Origin: Edolisoma coerulescens
Lineage: Eukaryota > Chordata > Aves > Passeriformes > Campephagidae
NCBI GenBank assembly: GCA_013397115.1
Contig: VWZW01006271.1
Span: 9,025 to 73,024 of the forward strand
Length of the DNA: 64,000 nt
Direction: 5' to 3'
The translations under genes and the position numbers were made by a program. Every line of letters starts with the position of its first letter. Position 1 is the stretch's first letter. Of the stretch, positions 1 to 8,953 are shown piece after piece. Below the pieces are notes generated by a model. That model saw only the letters and a list, made by a program, of their open reading frames with translations. It had not been told where the DNA came from and did not search any database.

Positions 1-130
1 CCGCGACGGGACCCGGACTGTGCCGCCCCGACCGCCGCGGGCCGTGAGTGAGTAGTTCGTCCGTCGTGGCCGGAGCGACGCCTCCGTCCTGAGCGGGAGC
101 GGCCAGCGCTGGGCTGGGGGGGAGGAGGGG

Positions 131-142
131 GTGTGTGTGTGT
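131..142 (+). repeat. Short (GT)n run
   Basis: Six GT units in the GC-rich plus-strand 3' region. Confidence 0.8.
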
Positions 143-470
143 CCCCGACCACCCCCGGGCAGCGCCGGGGGCTCGGGGACGGACTGACGGAGGGGGACGG
201 TGGGGTCTGAGCGGCAGGAGCGGGACGGGGGAGCGGCGGTCACGTCCATGCTGGAGGGGCCGGGGAATCGCGATGCTCCTCGGCCCGAAGCAAGCACTGA
301 CCTCCCGTCCCGAACGCAGGGGCTCAGCCGGCTGCTCCCCGTGGTTTCGGGAGGTGGGGCAGGGCCTGTCCCAGACTGAGCCCCTGGGCCCTGCCTCGCC
401 ATCAGGGATGCCCGAGGCACCCGGGGCAGCCCCGGGACCCGGCGGCTTCGCCCTCGGGCGGCCACTCGCC

Positions 471-495
471 TTATTTTTTTATTTTTTTATTTTTG
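471..495 (+). promoter_or_regulatory. U-rich element with spaced single As in the plus-strand 3'UTR
   Basis: Three T-runs of five to seven bases are separated by single A residues, standing alone inside GC-rich sequence. In the plus-strand transcript this reads as an AU-rich-element-like tract. In the opposite direction it contains AATAAA-like hexamers, but it lies beyond the likely SMG6 end. Function is inferred from composition only. Confidence 0.3.
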
Positions 496-1103
496 CCAAA
501 GACGCCCGTCTCCAGCGCGGCCGGGCCGGGCCGGGGGGTCCATGACAAAGACAAAGCGGTCTCTGGTTTGTCAGCTACGGGAGGTGGGCAGGGGCTGCGG
601 GAGGGGGCCGCGGGGCAGAGCCCAGGGGGTGCATGGGACCTGGGGCCGAGTCCCTCCCGGGCACCTCCTGCCACCACCGCACCCCCTCTCCCACCTTCTG
701 CTCGGTGTGGGCAAAGCCCCCCCAGCCTGGACCCCCCCGGCCCGTGCCCTGACCCCTCCGTTGGGGCTAATGTGAAGCTTCTCCCCCTCCTAAGCCCCCT
801 CCTCTCCTTTGCACACGAGGCTCCGGGCGGCCGCCAGCAGCGACTGCCCCCGGCCTCGCAGCCACTGTGCCTTAGCCTGAGCTGGCCGCTCCTGCCCAGC
901 TGCCCCCCGAGCCTCCCGGGGCTGTCCCGGTCCCCCAGGGCCGGCGGTGTCCCCCGGAGCTGCCGTGGGGTGGCTGGCGGCGGTGGCAGCACCCAAAGCA
1001 CAGCTGGCAGCGCCCAGCGGGGCCCCGGCCCCCCCTGTATCACGTCCAATTTGTACACGGGCTTCTCGCCCTTTTTTTTTTCTATAGTCGAAACGGAATG
1101 AGC

Positions 1104-1109
1104 AATAAA
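1104..1109 (+). terminator. Polyadenylation signal AATAAA of the plus-strand gene
   Basis: Canonical AATAAA in an otherwise GC-rich context, with cleavage expected near 1125. It marks the likely end of the convergent plus-strand (HIC1-like) transcript, about 300 bases from the distal SMG6 signal on the other strand. Confidence 0.5.
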
Positions 1110-1421
1110 GTGACATTAACGCGCGCGGCCTCGCGTTCTTCTCTGGGGAGGGGCCTGGGCTGATGCTGAGTGGGGCTAGGAGGTGACCCCGGGGGGGGGT
1201 CTGTGGGTGCAAAGCCGCAGGGAGGGGACCCAAGGGGCTTTGTTGTGCATCTGGTTTGCCCAGACCCCCTGAGCTCGGGGGCAGCAGCAGCTGCAGGTGG
1301 GACAGAGCCGCTGTCATCCTTTTCTGTCCCACTGCTGTCCCTCCCTGGTGCCCCCCACCCCAACCTCAGCAGCGACTCGCCCGCGAACAGCAAATGACAC
1401 ACCACGCTGCACTGACACATG

Positions 1422-1427
1422 TTTAAT
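1422..1427 (-). terminator. SMG6: Distal SMG6 polyadenylation signal (ATTAAA)
   Basis: Minus-strand ATTAAA, preceded by A/T-rich sequence and followed within about 30 bases by a GT-rich tract. This combination is typical of a real cleavage site. It is the commonest variant of the canonical hexamer. Confidence 0.5.
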
Positions 1428-3242
1428 ACTAAAAATGATTAAAACCAACTTAACAAAACAGCCCGAAGGTGGGCGCTGCCCCAAGACAAGGGCTCCCAAC
1501 AGCCTGGCAGGGATGGCCCCAGGCGCTCAAGCTCTGCTCGCTGTTGTGCCAGCTGGTCTGGTGGCACCAAAACCGTCCCACGGCCGAGCCTGTGACACGG
1601 GTGGCAGAGCTGCAGGGCCCTCCAGGCTGGTGGTACCTCGGGAAGGGCCTCAGAAAGCAGTGCTGGGGCAGCGCCGTAAGAAAACAAACATTGAAACACA
1701 CCCGGCGTGGAGAAGGCAAAGTCTCTGCAAAGCTGGCAGCCAGCACGGCTGCGGGCAAGGAACCGGGGCGTGGGCGCTGTGCTGATGGCTCCGTGTCCCC
1801 CACAGCAGCCATGGGCACCCCAAAGTCTCTGTGGGGCAGGCTGTGCCCCGCAGCACAGACCCCGTGCCCGGTGCCCCGGGCCGGGCACCGCTCTGGCACA
1901 GGTCCTCCAGCACAACCCCGCATGTCCATCGCGCTGCCGAGGCTCCGAGCCCGGCCTGGCCCCGGCCGTGGGGCTGGGCAGCTGGCACAGGGGTCACTGG
2001 GCTTCCTGATGCAGACACCGGGTCCGAGCCACCCACACAGGAAAGGAAAACGCTGGGCTCCGTCCTGCTGCTTCCTCCGCCACCTCTGACACTTCCCTCC
2101 CACGGCCGCGGCGCCCCAGCGGGGACCAGGGGTGGCCTCGGGGTTGCTCCCACCCTCGGCCCGTGGGACTGGGACTTGACAGAGCTCCAGGGGCTCGGGT
2201 TCAGGGGTTAATGCTCCCTCTTAGCTTCTGTATCTGGTGTGTCACTGGGGACGGGACACTTGGTGATGGGACAATGTGGGGTGTGGAAGGCTTAGCAGCG
2301 CCCCAACCCCAAAGCCAAGCGCAGAATGACCCGGGAACGAGGCAATGGCTCCATCCATGGACCCTCTCAGCTAGGCAAATAGTGGGGCTGAGCATTTCTG
2401 TGGTTCTCTCTGACTCTGCAGCCATAGACAGAAGCCAGATCCCGCATGGAAGAGGGGCCCGTGGCAATGTGAACACACACAGTACCCACGGGACAGCCGG
2501 TCCTGAGGTCCTTGGAGAATTTTGTTAGCCTCACACTCAGTCTTAGGTCAAAAGCGTGCCTAAAGGTAGCAGGGTGGGACTAAGGGGCTTGGAGGAGAAG
2601 GGAAGGGGCAAGTAACGGCTGGGGCGGGCAGGGGATCAGGACAAAGCAGCTGTGGGGGTGTTCAAAGCCTCCCCCAGCAAAGCAGGCAGGGCACACACCT
2701 GAAAACTAACCTACACTGAAAAAACGAAACTCAACAAGCAAACCCTGCCACCAGGGAGAGGACAAACCCCTCGGCAAGCAGCGCTCCTGCATGGGGCAGC
2801 ACATGGTGGGGAAGGGGATGGGGACCTGGGGCTGTCTGGCCACGCAGGAAAAACAGGCTGGGGCAGGGGGAAACCTGCCCTAGAAGTCCATGGCCTCTCC
2901 AAGGGGTACAGGCTGGACTGAGCAATCCCAAAGTCTGTGCCGGCGTGTCCCCAATCTCTGCCCTACGCAGCCTACAAACCCAAAGAGCCACCAACGCGTG
3001 ACTCGAGCTCTCTGCACCCAAGCAAACCAAGCAAAAGGCTGGTGATCCAGCACGGGGCTCACCCAAAGCTTCCCTCGCCAGCGGGGCTCTCCAGCTCCGC
3101 GCTGGCGCTGCCCAAAGGCCGGCGGGACCCTCAACGGCCCAGCCTCCACGTGAACCATCCACAGCAATGACCTTCCCAGCTGGTCTGCCCTCGGGGGGCC
3201 CTTGGCAGCACGGCCATTCTGGGGTGGGTTGAAGACGTGGCG

Positions 3243-3248
3243 TTTATT
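3243..3248 (-). terminator. SMG6: Proximal SMG6 polyadenylation signal (AATAAA)
   Basis: Canonical AATAAA on the minus strand about 115 bases after the SMG6 stop codon. The downstream sequence is less GT-rich than at the distal site. It would give a very short 3'UTR and may act as an alternative end. Confidence 0.5.
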
Positions 3249-3361
3249 GTTCGTGGTGGGCTGGCGGCGGTGGCGGCGCGGCGAGGCGGCCGCAGGAGCC
3301 GGGCTCCCACCGTAAGGGGCTGCGTGACTCGCTCAGGGGCCCTGGGCCCCGCTCGGCCCCC

Positions 3362-3492
3362 TCAGCCCTCCTGGGCCCACCTGAGGAAGGTGGGGATGTC
3401 CCGCACCGGCACGTTGCGGGTCAGCGCTTTGACTCGCAGGTTCCGGTCGTCCGTCAGCAAAACCACTTCCCTGAGCAAACGGATGGGATCGT
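3362..3492 (-). CDS. SMG6: SMG6 last coding exon: end of the PIN nuclease domain and stop codon
   Basis: Encodes 42 residues plus TGA, starting with two bases that complete a split Asp codon. The acceptor is TTGCAG at 3498-3493. The peptide contains LLTDDRNLRVKAL, the final strand and helix of the PIN domain. The second Asp of TDD matches the third catalytic aspartate of human SMG6 (D1392), which helps bind the divalent metal ions needed for RNA cleavage. The C-terminus ends in FLRWAQEG, against FLTWAQVG in human as I recall it. The phase (2 bases + 42 codons + stop = 131 bp) fits the upstream exon exactly. No truncation or frameshift is seen. Confidence 0.97.
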
Positions 3493-5007
3493 CTGCAACG
3501 AGACACACACAGGGCACCGTGAGGCTCAGACCCGCCCCAGGCCTCGCGCCCATCCCATGGCGTGTTCCCCTGCCCTCCCTGCTCCCAGCTCCCAGCTCCC
3601 TGCTCCTTGCTAAGCTTCCTGGTGGGCCTCAGAGGCAGCCCTGCATCCCAAAGGCCATCTGCTCCCCTCTCTGTGCTGCCCAGGGATGATTTGTGATCAC
3701 TGCCCACTGCCCACACGGGGTGGTGGACTGGCCACAGGCTGGGAAGAGGAGGTCCCTGCCTGACCCAGGCCAGGAAGACGGCCCGCGACCCTGGCTCCAG
3801 CAGGAAGCTGGTGCTATTATTCTGTTGATCTCATTATAAGATCTAAAGCCACCCCTTATTTTTTGCGGAGCTTTTTTGGAGTCGCCACTGACACCGAGGC
3901 GTTTCTGGCTGGGGCTCAGACAGACACTGAGAGTTGATGCCTGAGAAACAACCGAAGGGATCTTGCCCCCAGATGGATGAGCTGCCCCGCACGCAACGCG
4001 CCGGGCTGGGATGTGGGAGCCACGCTTATGTGTGTGCGAGGCAGGGGAAGCATATGGGGTATGTGTAAGCAGCTGGGTCCTGTGACCAGAGTACTGTTCC
4101 TATGAGCACAGGAAACACAGTGCCTCCGAGCCAGGACGGGAATGGAAAAAACAGAGTTTATGGGAGCCCAACATGGGCCCAGATTGGCTGCGCAGGGAGC
4201 GGCAGGACGAGGGGAAGGGGAGGGTGGCCAGGAACGCGGGCTACGGTCACGGTGCTGGGGCTGGGGCTGGCCTGTGCTGAGAGGAAGGGAATTTGGGGCT
4301 CAGTGGGAAGGCAGGCCAGGGATTGAGAGCTGCCTCAAGTGGGACCGGGAGGTTTTGCGCGGACACTTTAAGAAATGTGTAACAATAAACATCCTCTGCT
4401 CCGCGCTGGTGACGCGCCTCCTTGTTAGAAACCAGAGGCTGTCAGCTTGTCAGGCCCCATTCCCCATAATCCACATGATTTCAAAATTCAGCATCATTTG
4501 CACATAAACATTTGGTGACGGTTTCTCTGTGAATCTGACAAGTTAAGCTGCTAAGAATTCGTGCTGACAAATGCGGGTTGATTTCTTGGGCAGCTGCTGA
4601 TGCGATTCCCATCCCTGCCGCCCTGGCAACAGCCTGGAGGCTGTCTGGTCCCAGCACACATGGCTGATGCCAACCGGGAATCTAGAGGAAAAAGAGTCTT
4701 GGACAGAAGGCATCAGGGGTCATGGGGAGGAGGCATTTTCTGGCCCTTTGTCACCACAAAAATGGCTCTGTGGATGTTTATGGTGGGTTTGTCACAGGCC
4801 GGGGCATCCCCAAGGTGCCATGAGGTGACATTTGGCAGTGAGGTGGGAGGGCCACAGCCTGGGGCCGACCGGAGGCAGGAGGTGGCACCTTGGTGTTGAA
4901 AGAGGCAAAATGCAGGAGGGAACAGATCCAAGGGCCATGAAAGAGAAACGGGAGGAGTCCGTGGAATGCAACAGAGACGGGACAAAGAGGATGTGAGGAT
5001 GTCCCAC
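3493..5007 (-). other. SMG6: SMG6 last intron (1.5 kb)
   Basis: Bounded by donor G|GTGGGA and acceptor TTGCAG. It contains no repeat I can name. The stretch 4360-4600 is AT-richer than its surroundings and contains many non-repetitive motifs (ATTTGCAT-like, homeodomain-like), as does 3810-3960. Both are candidate conserved noncoding elements. A short G-rich triplet repeat (GGGGCT)n lies at about 4255-4275. Confidence 0.9.
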
Positions 5008-5089
5008 CTTTGTTGGAGGGCATGAAATCCTTGGCCTTGTCATTGCAATAGTGGAGGCAGCAGGACAGGATCAGGTCGTCGTTGTTTCC
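5008..5089 (-). CDS. SMG6: SMG6 PIN-domain exon with the NNDD motif
   Basis: An 82-bp exon of 27 codons plus one base, from acceptor TTCCAG (5095-5090) to donor G|GTGGGA at 5007. It encodes GNNDDLILSCCLHYC and then a Lys-rich tail ending MPSNK. The first Asp of NNDD matches human catalytic D1353. The exon joins the preceding CAG-ending exon in phase 0, and its last G combines with AC of the final exon to give Asp. Human has Glu-Glu where this bird has Asp-Asp at the junction, a conservative difference. The intron between this exon and the previous one is only 262 bases, the shortest in the window. Confidence 0.97.
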
Positions 5090-5351
5090 CTGGAAAAGAA
5101 AGGGCAAGGTTACCCCTGGCAGGGAAATCTTGGCAACCCCTGACTGCTGCACTGCCTCGAGACACCCCGACACAGCTCAGAGAGAGCAGGGCTGCTCCAA
5201 GCTGAGACACAAGAGCCTGCTCAGCCACCTGCAAAGTGGGGGCACAGAGCCACCCCCTGCCCAGAGCTCACGGATCTCAGGGTCCCTGGGTTTCCCCAAG
5301 GAGGTGGTGGCAGAGAGCTCCCCGCCCTCAAGTGCCCAGGATGCCCCTCAC
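5090..5351 (-). other. SMG6: SMG6 short intron (262 bases)
   Basis: Separates the two central PIN exons. Nothing remarkable is seen beyond the splice sites. Confidence 0.95.
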
Positions 5352-5563
5352 CTGCTGGCCAGTGGTGTCCTCACTGCGGAAGGAGATGGACTCCAGCTCG
5401 TTGCCCCGGCTGGTCAGAGCCCTCAAACAGTTGTCCCGGCTCTCGAATCGCTCCTCCAGGAACTCGATGGACTTCCTGGCTCTCTCCTGCACTTGGCGGG
5501 CATAGCCTGCAGCCCGGTGCTCCATCTCTGGGCCCTTGGCCAGGCCATCCAGCTCGTTTATCA
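5352..5563 (-). CDS. SMG6: SMG6 PIN-domain exon (INELDGLAKG helix region)
   Basis: A 212-bp exon: two bases completing a Val codon, then 70 codons. The acceptor is at 5565-5564 (TTTGAAG) and the donor is CAG|GTGAGG. It encodes INELDGLAKG near the start, then a basic helical stretch (ARQVQERARKSIEFLEERF) and NCLRALTSRGNELESISFRSED. This is the middle of the PIN fold, between the first and second catalytic aspartates; the E of INELDG lies in a conserved acidic position of PIN nucleases. Nothing is missing relative to the human protein as I recall it. The acceptor pyrimidine tract is interrupted by purines (GGAAG on the plus strand), so it is a moderate-strength site. Confidence 0.97.
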
Positions 5564-6398
5564 CTTCAAACAGGAAGAGGAGGTACAGTTACTATGGGAC
5601 AAGGTGCTCCCGTGACCTGCTGCTGGAGCACGCAAGTTGCCAAGGCCTCAGGGCCGGGGCACTGGGAGCTGGCTCAGGAAATCTGGGTTCAGCTGCTGCA
5701 GTGTCCCTGTGCTCCTGGACTTGGCTGCGGGTCTGGAAAAGCTTTGCTGCCTTCCACCTCCGTGGGTCACCTGGCTCGGCCCCGAGGGCGCGGGCACCTC
5801 GCCCCCACAGTGTAACTGGTGAGGGCAACTGGTTCTGCTCTGCCACGAACTGGGGAGCATCGCTGTGCCCCCCACCCCACATTCCTGCATGATGACCAAC
5901 AGCACGCCCGTGCCTGGGGGTGTCAGGAAACCCTGAACTCCTGCATCCTGCTCCTCTACCTCTGAGCACAGCGATGGCCGGTGGCACCGTGCCTCCTGCC
6001 CGTGTGGCACTGCCTGGCTCTGCACAGTCTGGGCTGCACATGGGAACAGGAAGCAGGCAGTTCCCACCCTGGCACTATTTCCCACACTAAATCCCAGGCC
6101 TGTTTTCCCACCTGAAGCCACCACCCCGTGCTCCTGGCAGGGAACACGCTCCTTTCAACACCTCACCCATCTGGCTTTGCGCATCTGTCCTGCCTCGAGA
6201 CGAGCTTGGAATCCAGGTGGATTCCCAGCCTGTTCACCTTGACTGGAACCTCTTGTACTGCTGCCAAGTGGTTGGGAACTCCAGCTGCTCCAGCCCGACG
6301 AGCCCAGGGGACCCCAGAGCTCCAGGAGGGACCAACCCTTGGGTGCTGGGGCTGCCGGAAGAGCCGCGATGGTGCTCGCTCGTGAGTGTGCGAGCGAT

Positions 6399-6500
6399 GG
6401 CGCTCGTGTGCACATCTGGACACACCCTTGTGTGCCCGGCCTCACAGCTGGCAGCAGGGCCGGGCACACAAATGTGCATCCAGATGTGCAAACGAGTGTC
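6399..6500. repeat. Imperfect inverted repeat able to form a 43-bp hairpin
   Basis: The arms 6399-6441 and 6458-6500 match at 36 of 43 positions as reverse complements, with a 16-base loop at 6442-6457. In the SMG6-sense RNA three of the seven mismatches become G-U pairs. The innermost 14 pairs next to the loop are perfect. The size and shape resemble a long microRNA precursor or an editing substrate, but there is no evidence of processing. The sequence is not recognised as a known microRNA. The flank at 6377-6396 has a further small hairpin. Confidence 0.8.
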
Positions 6501-6585
6501 CCCTGGCCATGCTGGCGCGCGGGGCTGCGTGTGCAGGGAGGCAGAGCTGGTGCGCACGTGTGCGAGGAGTCTCGGAGTGCTCCGT

Positions 6586-6611
6586 GTGAGTGTGTGTGTG
6601 TGTGTGTGTGC
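6586..6611. repeat. (TG)n dinucleotide microsatellite
   Basis: About ten uninterrupted GT units after a short interrupted start. It lies just downstream of the 6399-6500 inverted repeat, inside an intron. Alternating purine-pyrimidine runs of this kind can adopt Z-DNA. Confidence 0.9.
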
Positions 6612-8799
6612 TTTAGCCATGGCTTCATTTCTGAAGATTGTTTCCGAGCTTGGAGCCAAGTCCTGAGTTCAAGTGGGAACTATGCATTCCTTGGGGGGTT
6701 CGGGGAGAGAGCTCGGGGTCTGAGGCCTCTCCCCAGTGCTGTGAATCACTGCCCGGGGAGCCTGCGTGATCGCTCTGTTCCATGGTGAGACTGGCACTCA
6801 CTGTCTGGGTATTCCAATTAAATCTGTGTGGAGTTGCTTTGCTCTTCCCTGGCTGGAGACTCTTCTTGCTACCGACCTGATGCTGCCATTTCCACACAAT
6901 GCACGGCTGGGCCCGGGGTGGGGGGAGCCGTGCAAGAACGGAACATCAAACAGGAAAAGCTGGTATTCCCTCCCGAAATCCGCCTTCCTGCTTCCAAGCT
7001 AAACAGGCTTCAAAGGGGAGGCTTGTTTGTGCTTCTGCACCAGGCCTGGCTTCTCCATGGCGGGGTCAGGCTCAAGGAGCACAGAGCAGGTTAAAGAGCA
7101 AGAGAAACAAACCCAACGAGAAGCCAAGCGCTTAACCCCTTGCTGCATCCCCGGGAGGAGCAGGGAGCAGTGCCGGGGGAAGGGCACTGTGCCTCTCTCC
7201 AGTCTGCCCATGGGACATGGCACCGAGGCCTCTGTCCCCAGCAGCCACAGGCCCAGGGGATGGCTTCCTCCTGCCCACACTGATGGCTATCCTCGGGGAC
7301 GAGGGGGAATGTCACCAACCCCTGGAGTGGACAGGGAGGTGCTGGCTTTGGGGTGCTTTCGGGAGGCTTGTGGCAGCAGTGGGAGATGAGTTACTCTGTC
7401 CCCATATGATGAAGCAGCAGGACAGGAGGGCACTGAAGGTGCTCAGTCCTGCCTGTGGCAGGGCAGGCCAGGCTCCTTTTGCAGGTTGAGGGCAGCAGCA
7501 TCTTGGACAAGGACAGGACCAGCGTTTCCAGCTCTCCTGCTGCCCCTGGCTGGGGTTTGATGGAGAAGCCTCACAGCGACCACGGGAGTGCACCAGGAGG
7601 CAAAGCCATGGCTCCAGGGCAGGTCCCAGCTTTCCCAGGTGTTAACATCCTCCACAGCCCCCAGGGCTTCCCAGGCTCTGCTGGTGCTGCCGACTGCATT
7701 CCCTTGGCTTCTGCAGTGCCAGATCATGGAGCAACTTGGCAGCTCCTGTGCTGAGCTGGGCAGGCATCCAGCCCTGCTCTCCCCACCCAGGGGTGCCATC
7801 CCCAGCCCCAGGAATTCCTCCTGAGCTGGGCTGCTCACCCCGAGGGGAAGGGCAGCAGCTGGATGTTGGCTCTGGGGCAGGCAGAGCTCTCTGCTGGACA
7901 TGAGGAGTTGAGAAGGAACCCCCACAATGGCTCAGAGGGCAGCACCCTGCATGCCACGGGGTGCACCTGTGCCAGCTCCCTGCCTGGACGCCAGAGATAC
8001 CCACGGGACACAGCTGCTCCCCGGCCTCCCGGGGCTGTGGATGGGATGTGGGCTCTGCAAGGCTCAGCCCCACTCCTGCCCCATCCTCTCCTGCTGCCCT
8101 CGGGGATCCCGTGAGTGCCAGGCTGGCACCGGGACGTGCCAGGCGCCGGAGTGGCACTGGCCAGAGGAGCGGCACCTCCAGCCCGGAGCGTGATCAAACA
8201 CTCAGAGCCAAGGCATCGAACCAAATCCTGCCGCCACCCCGGGAGACCACCCAGCAGCACAGCCGTTATCTGCCAGGGTGAGTGTTTACCAATAACGGGA
8301 ACCAGCTTGCTGTTTTACTGCGAGCTTTATAAGGATAAAAAGAAGGGCTGGGCTTGAGCAGCTCCGAGACGCTGGGACACAGGCCGGCCATTTGCTCAGC
8401 CTGCCTAAGCCCCAGCTCAGCTGGGATAAGCTATCTGCTCCGATTGTTTAACAATTCCTCCTCCTTGCTCCTTTGGAAATTCCCTTCAAATCCCGTTTAA
8501 CACCCATCTGCTTTCTCCCGGCCCCTGGCACCTCCAAATGCACCGGGAGAAGTTTGCTGAGTGCTGTGGGCAGAAGGCTGGCAGGGAGGGAGCAGGGTGA
8601 CGGGGGCTGAAGGAATGCCAACAACGACTGGGATGAGACAGGGCAGGATGAAGTCCAGTCCCACGGCATGAGCTGACCAGCTCCAGACCACACAGGCACT
8701 GCGGGCACGTGGGGCATGGAGAGAGGGAGCCAGGCTGGAGGGACAGACCACACTGGGGGAGAGGGGAAGCCCCCACCCCACAGCACTGGCCCTACTCAC

Positions 8800-8953
8800 C
8801 GATCAGGGGCACCACCAGGATGAACTTCCTGCAGTCCAGCAGCGTGACCAAACTGCCGAGGTGGTCGATGAAACCATTGGTGTCCGGGACCAGAAAGACA
8901 GGTCTGATCTCCAGCTCCATCTGCCTCATTTGGCTCTGGTCTTTCAGCACGGC
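8800..8953 (-). CDS. SMG6: SMG6 PIN-domain first exon with the catalytic VPDTNGF motif
   Basis: A 154-bp exon of 51 codons plus one base, from acceptor CTCCAG (8959-8954) to donor TCG|GTGAGT. It encodes LKDQSQMRQMELEIRP, then FLVPDTNGFIDHL, then a hydrophobic strand FILVVPLI. The Asp of VPDTNGF is the first catalytic aspartate (human D1251). The last G pairs with TG of the next exon to make Val in PLIVINELDG. Differences from human as I recall it (for example SLVTLLDCRKF for SLARLLESRKY) are conservative and avoid the active site. This exon starts the PIN domain proper, after the acidic and basic linker of the previous exon. Confidence 0.97.

Larger units (their letters stand above)
1..1125 (+). 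other. HIC1: Probable 3' end (3'UTR) of the convergent upstream gene, likely HIC1
   Basis: This is a very GC-rich stretch ending in a canonical AATAAA at 1104-1109, preceded by a T-run at 1072-1080 and followed by GC-rich sequence. No protein domain can be read: the open frames at the left edge stop within about 55 bases, and longer frames further in are low-complexity Pro/Gly/Arg shadows. The assignment rests on synteny. In mammals HIC1 (a BTB/zinc-finger transcriptional repressor) lies tail to tail with the 3' end of SMG6, and the minus-strand gene here is clearly SMG6. If right, this is noncoding 3'UTR, perhaps with the last few HIC1 codons at the edge. The alternative is intergenic GC-rich DNA with a chance AATAAA. 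The gene identity is inference. Confidence 0.45.
1405..3361 (-). other. SMG6: SMG6 3' untranslated region (long form)
   Basis: This is the sequence between the SMG6 stop codon (3364-3362) and the distal poly(A) signal on the minus strand. It has no conserved reading frame. Two possible ends are visible: a canonical AATAAA at 3248-3243, giving a 3'UTR of only about 135 bases, and ATTAAA at 1427-1422, giving about 1.95 kb. The distal signal is followed on the minus strand by a GT-rich stretch typical of a downstream element, so the long form is plausible. Which end is used cannot be decided from sequence alone. Confidence 0.55.
5564..8799 (-). other. SMG6: SMG6 intron (3.2 kb) with a large inverted repeat
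   Basis: GC-rich intron without recognised transposons. It holds the imperfect inverted repeat 6399-6500, a (TG)n run at 6586-6611, and an AT-richer candidate conserved block at 8190-8480 with TTGTTTAACAA-like and GATA-like motifs. A perfect 7-bp palindrome with one spacer base lies at about 8411-8425. Confidence 0.9.

Noticed and set aside
1..3500. The miR-132/212 cluster known near HIC1 in vertebrates
   Set aside because: In mammals it lies on the far side of HIC1, and no matching hairpin was seen here.
4384..4389. Plus-strand AATAAA near 4384
   Set aside because: Lies inside an SMG6 intron on the opposite strand with no gene ending there. Likely chance.
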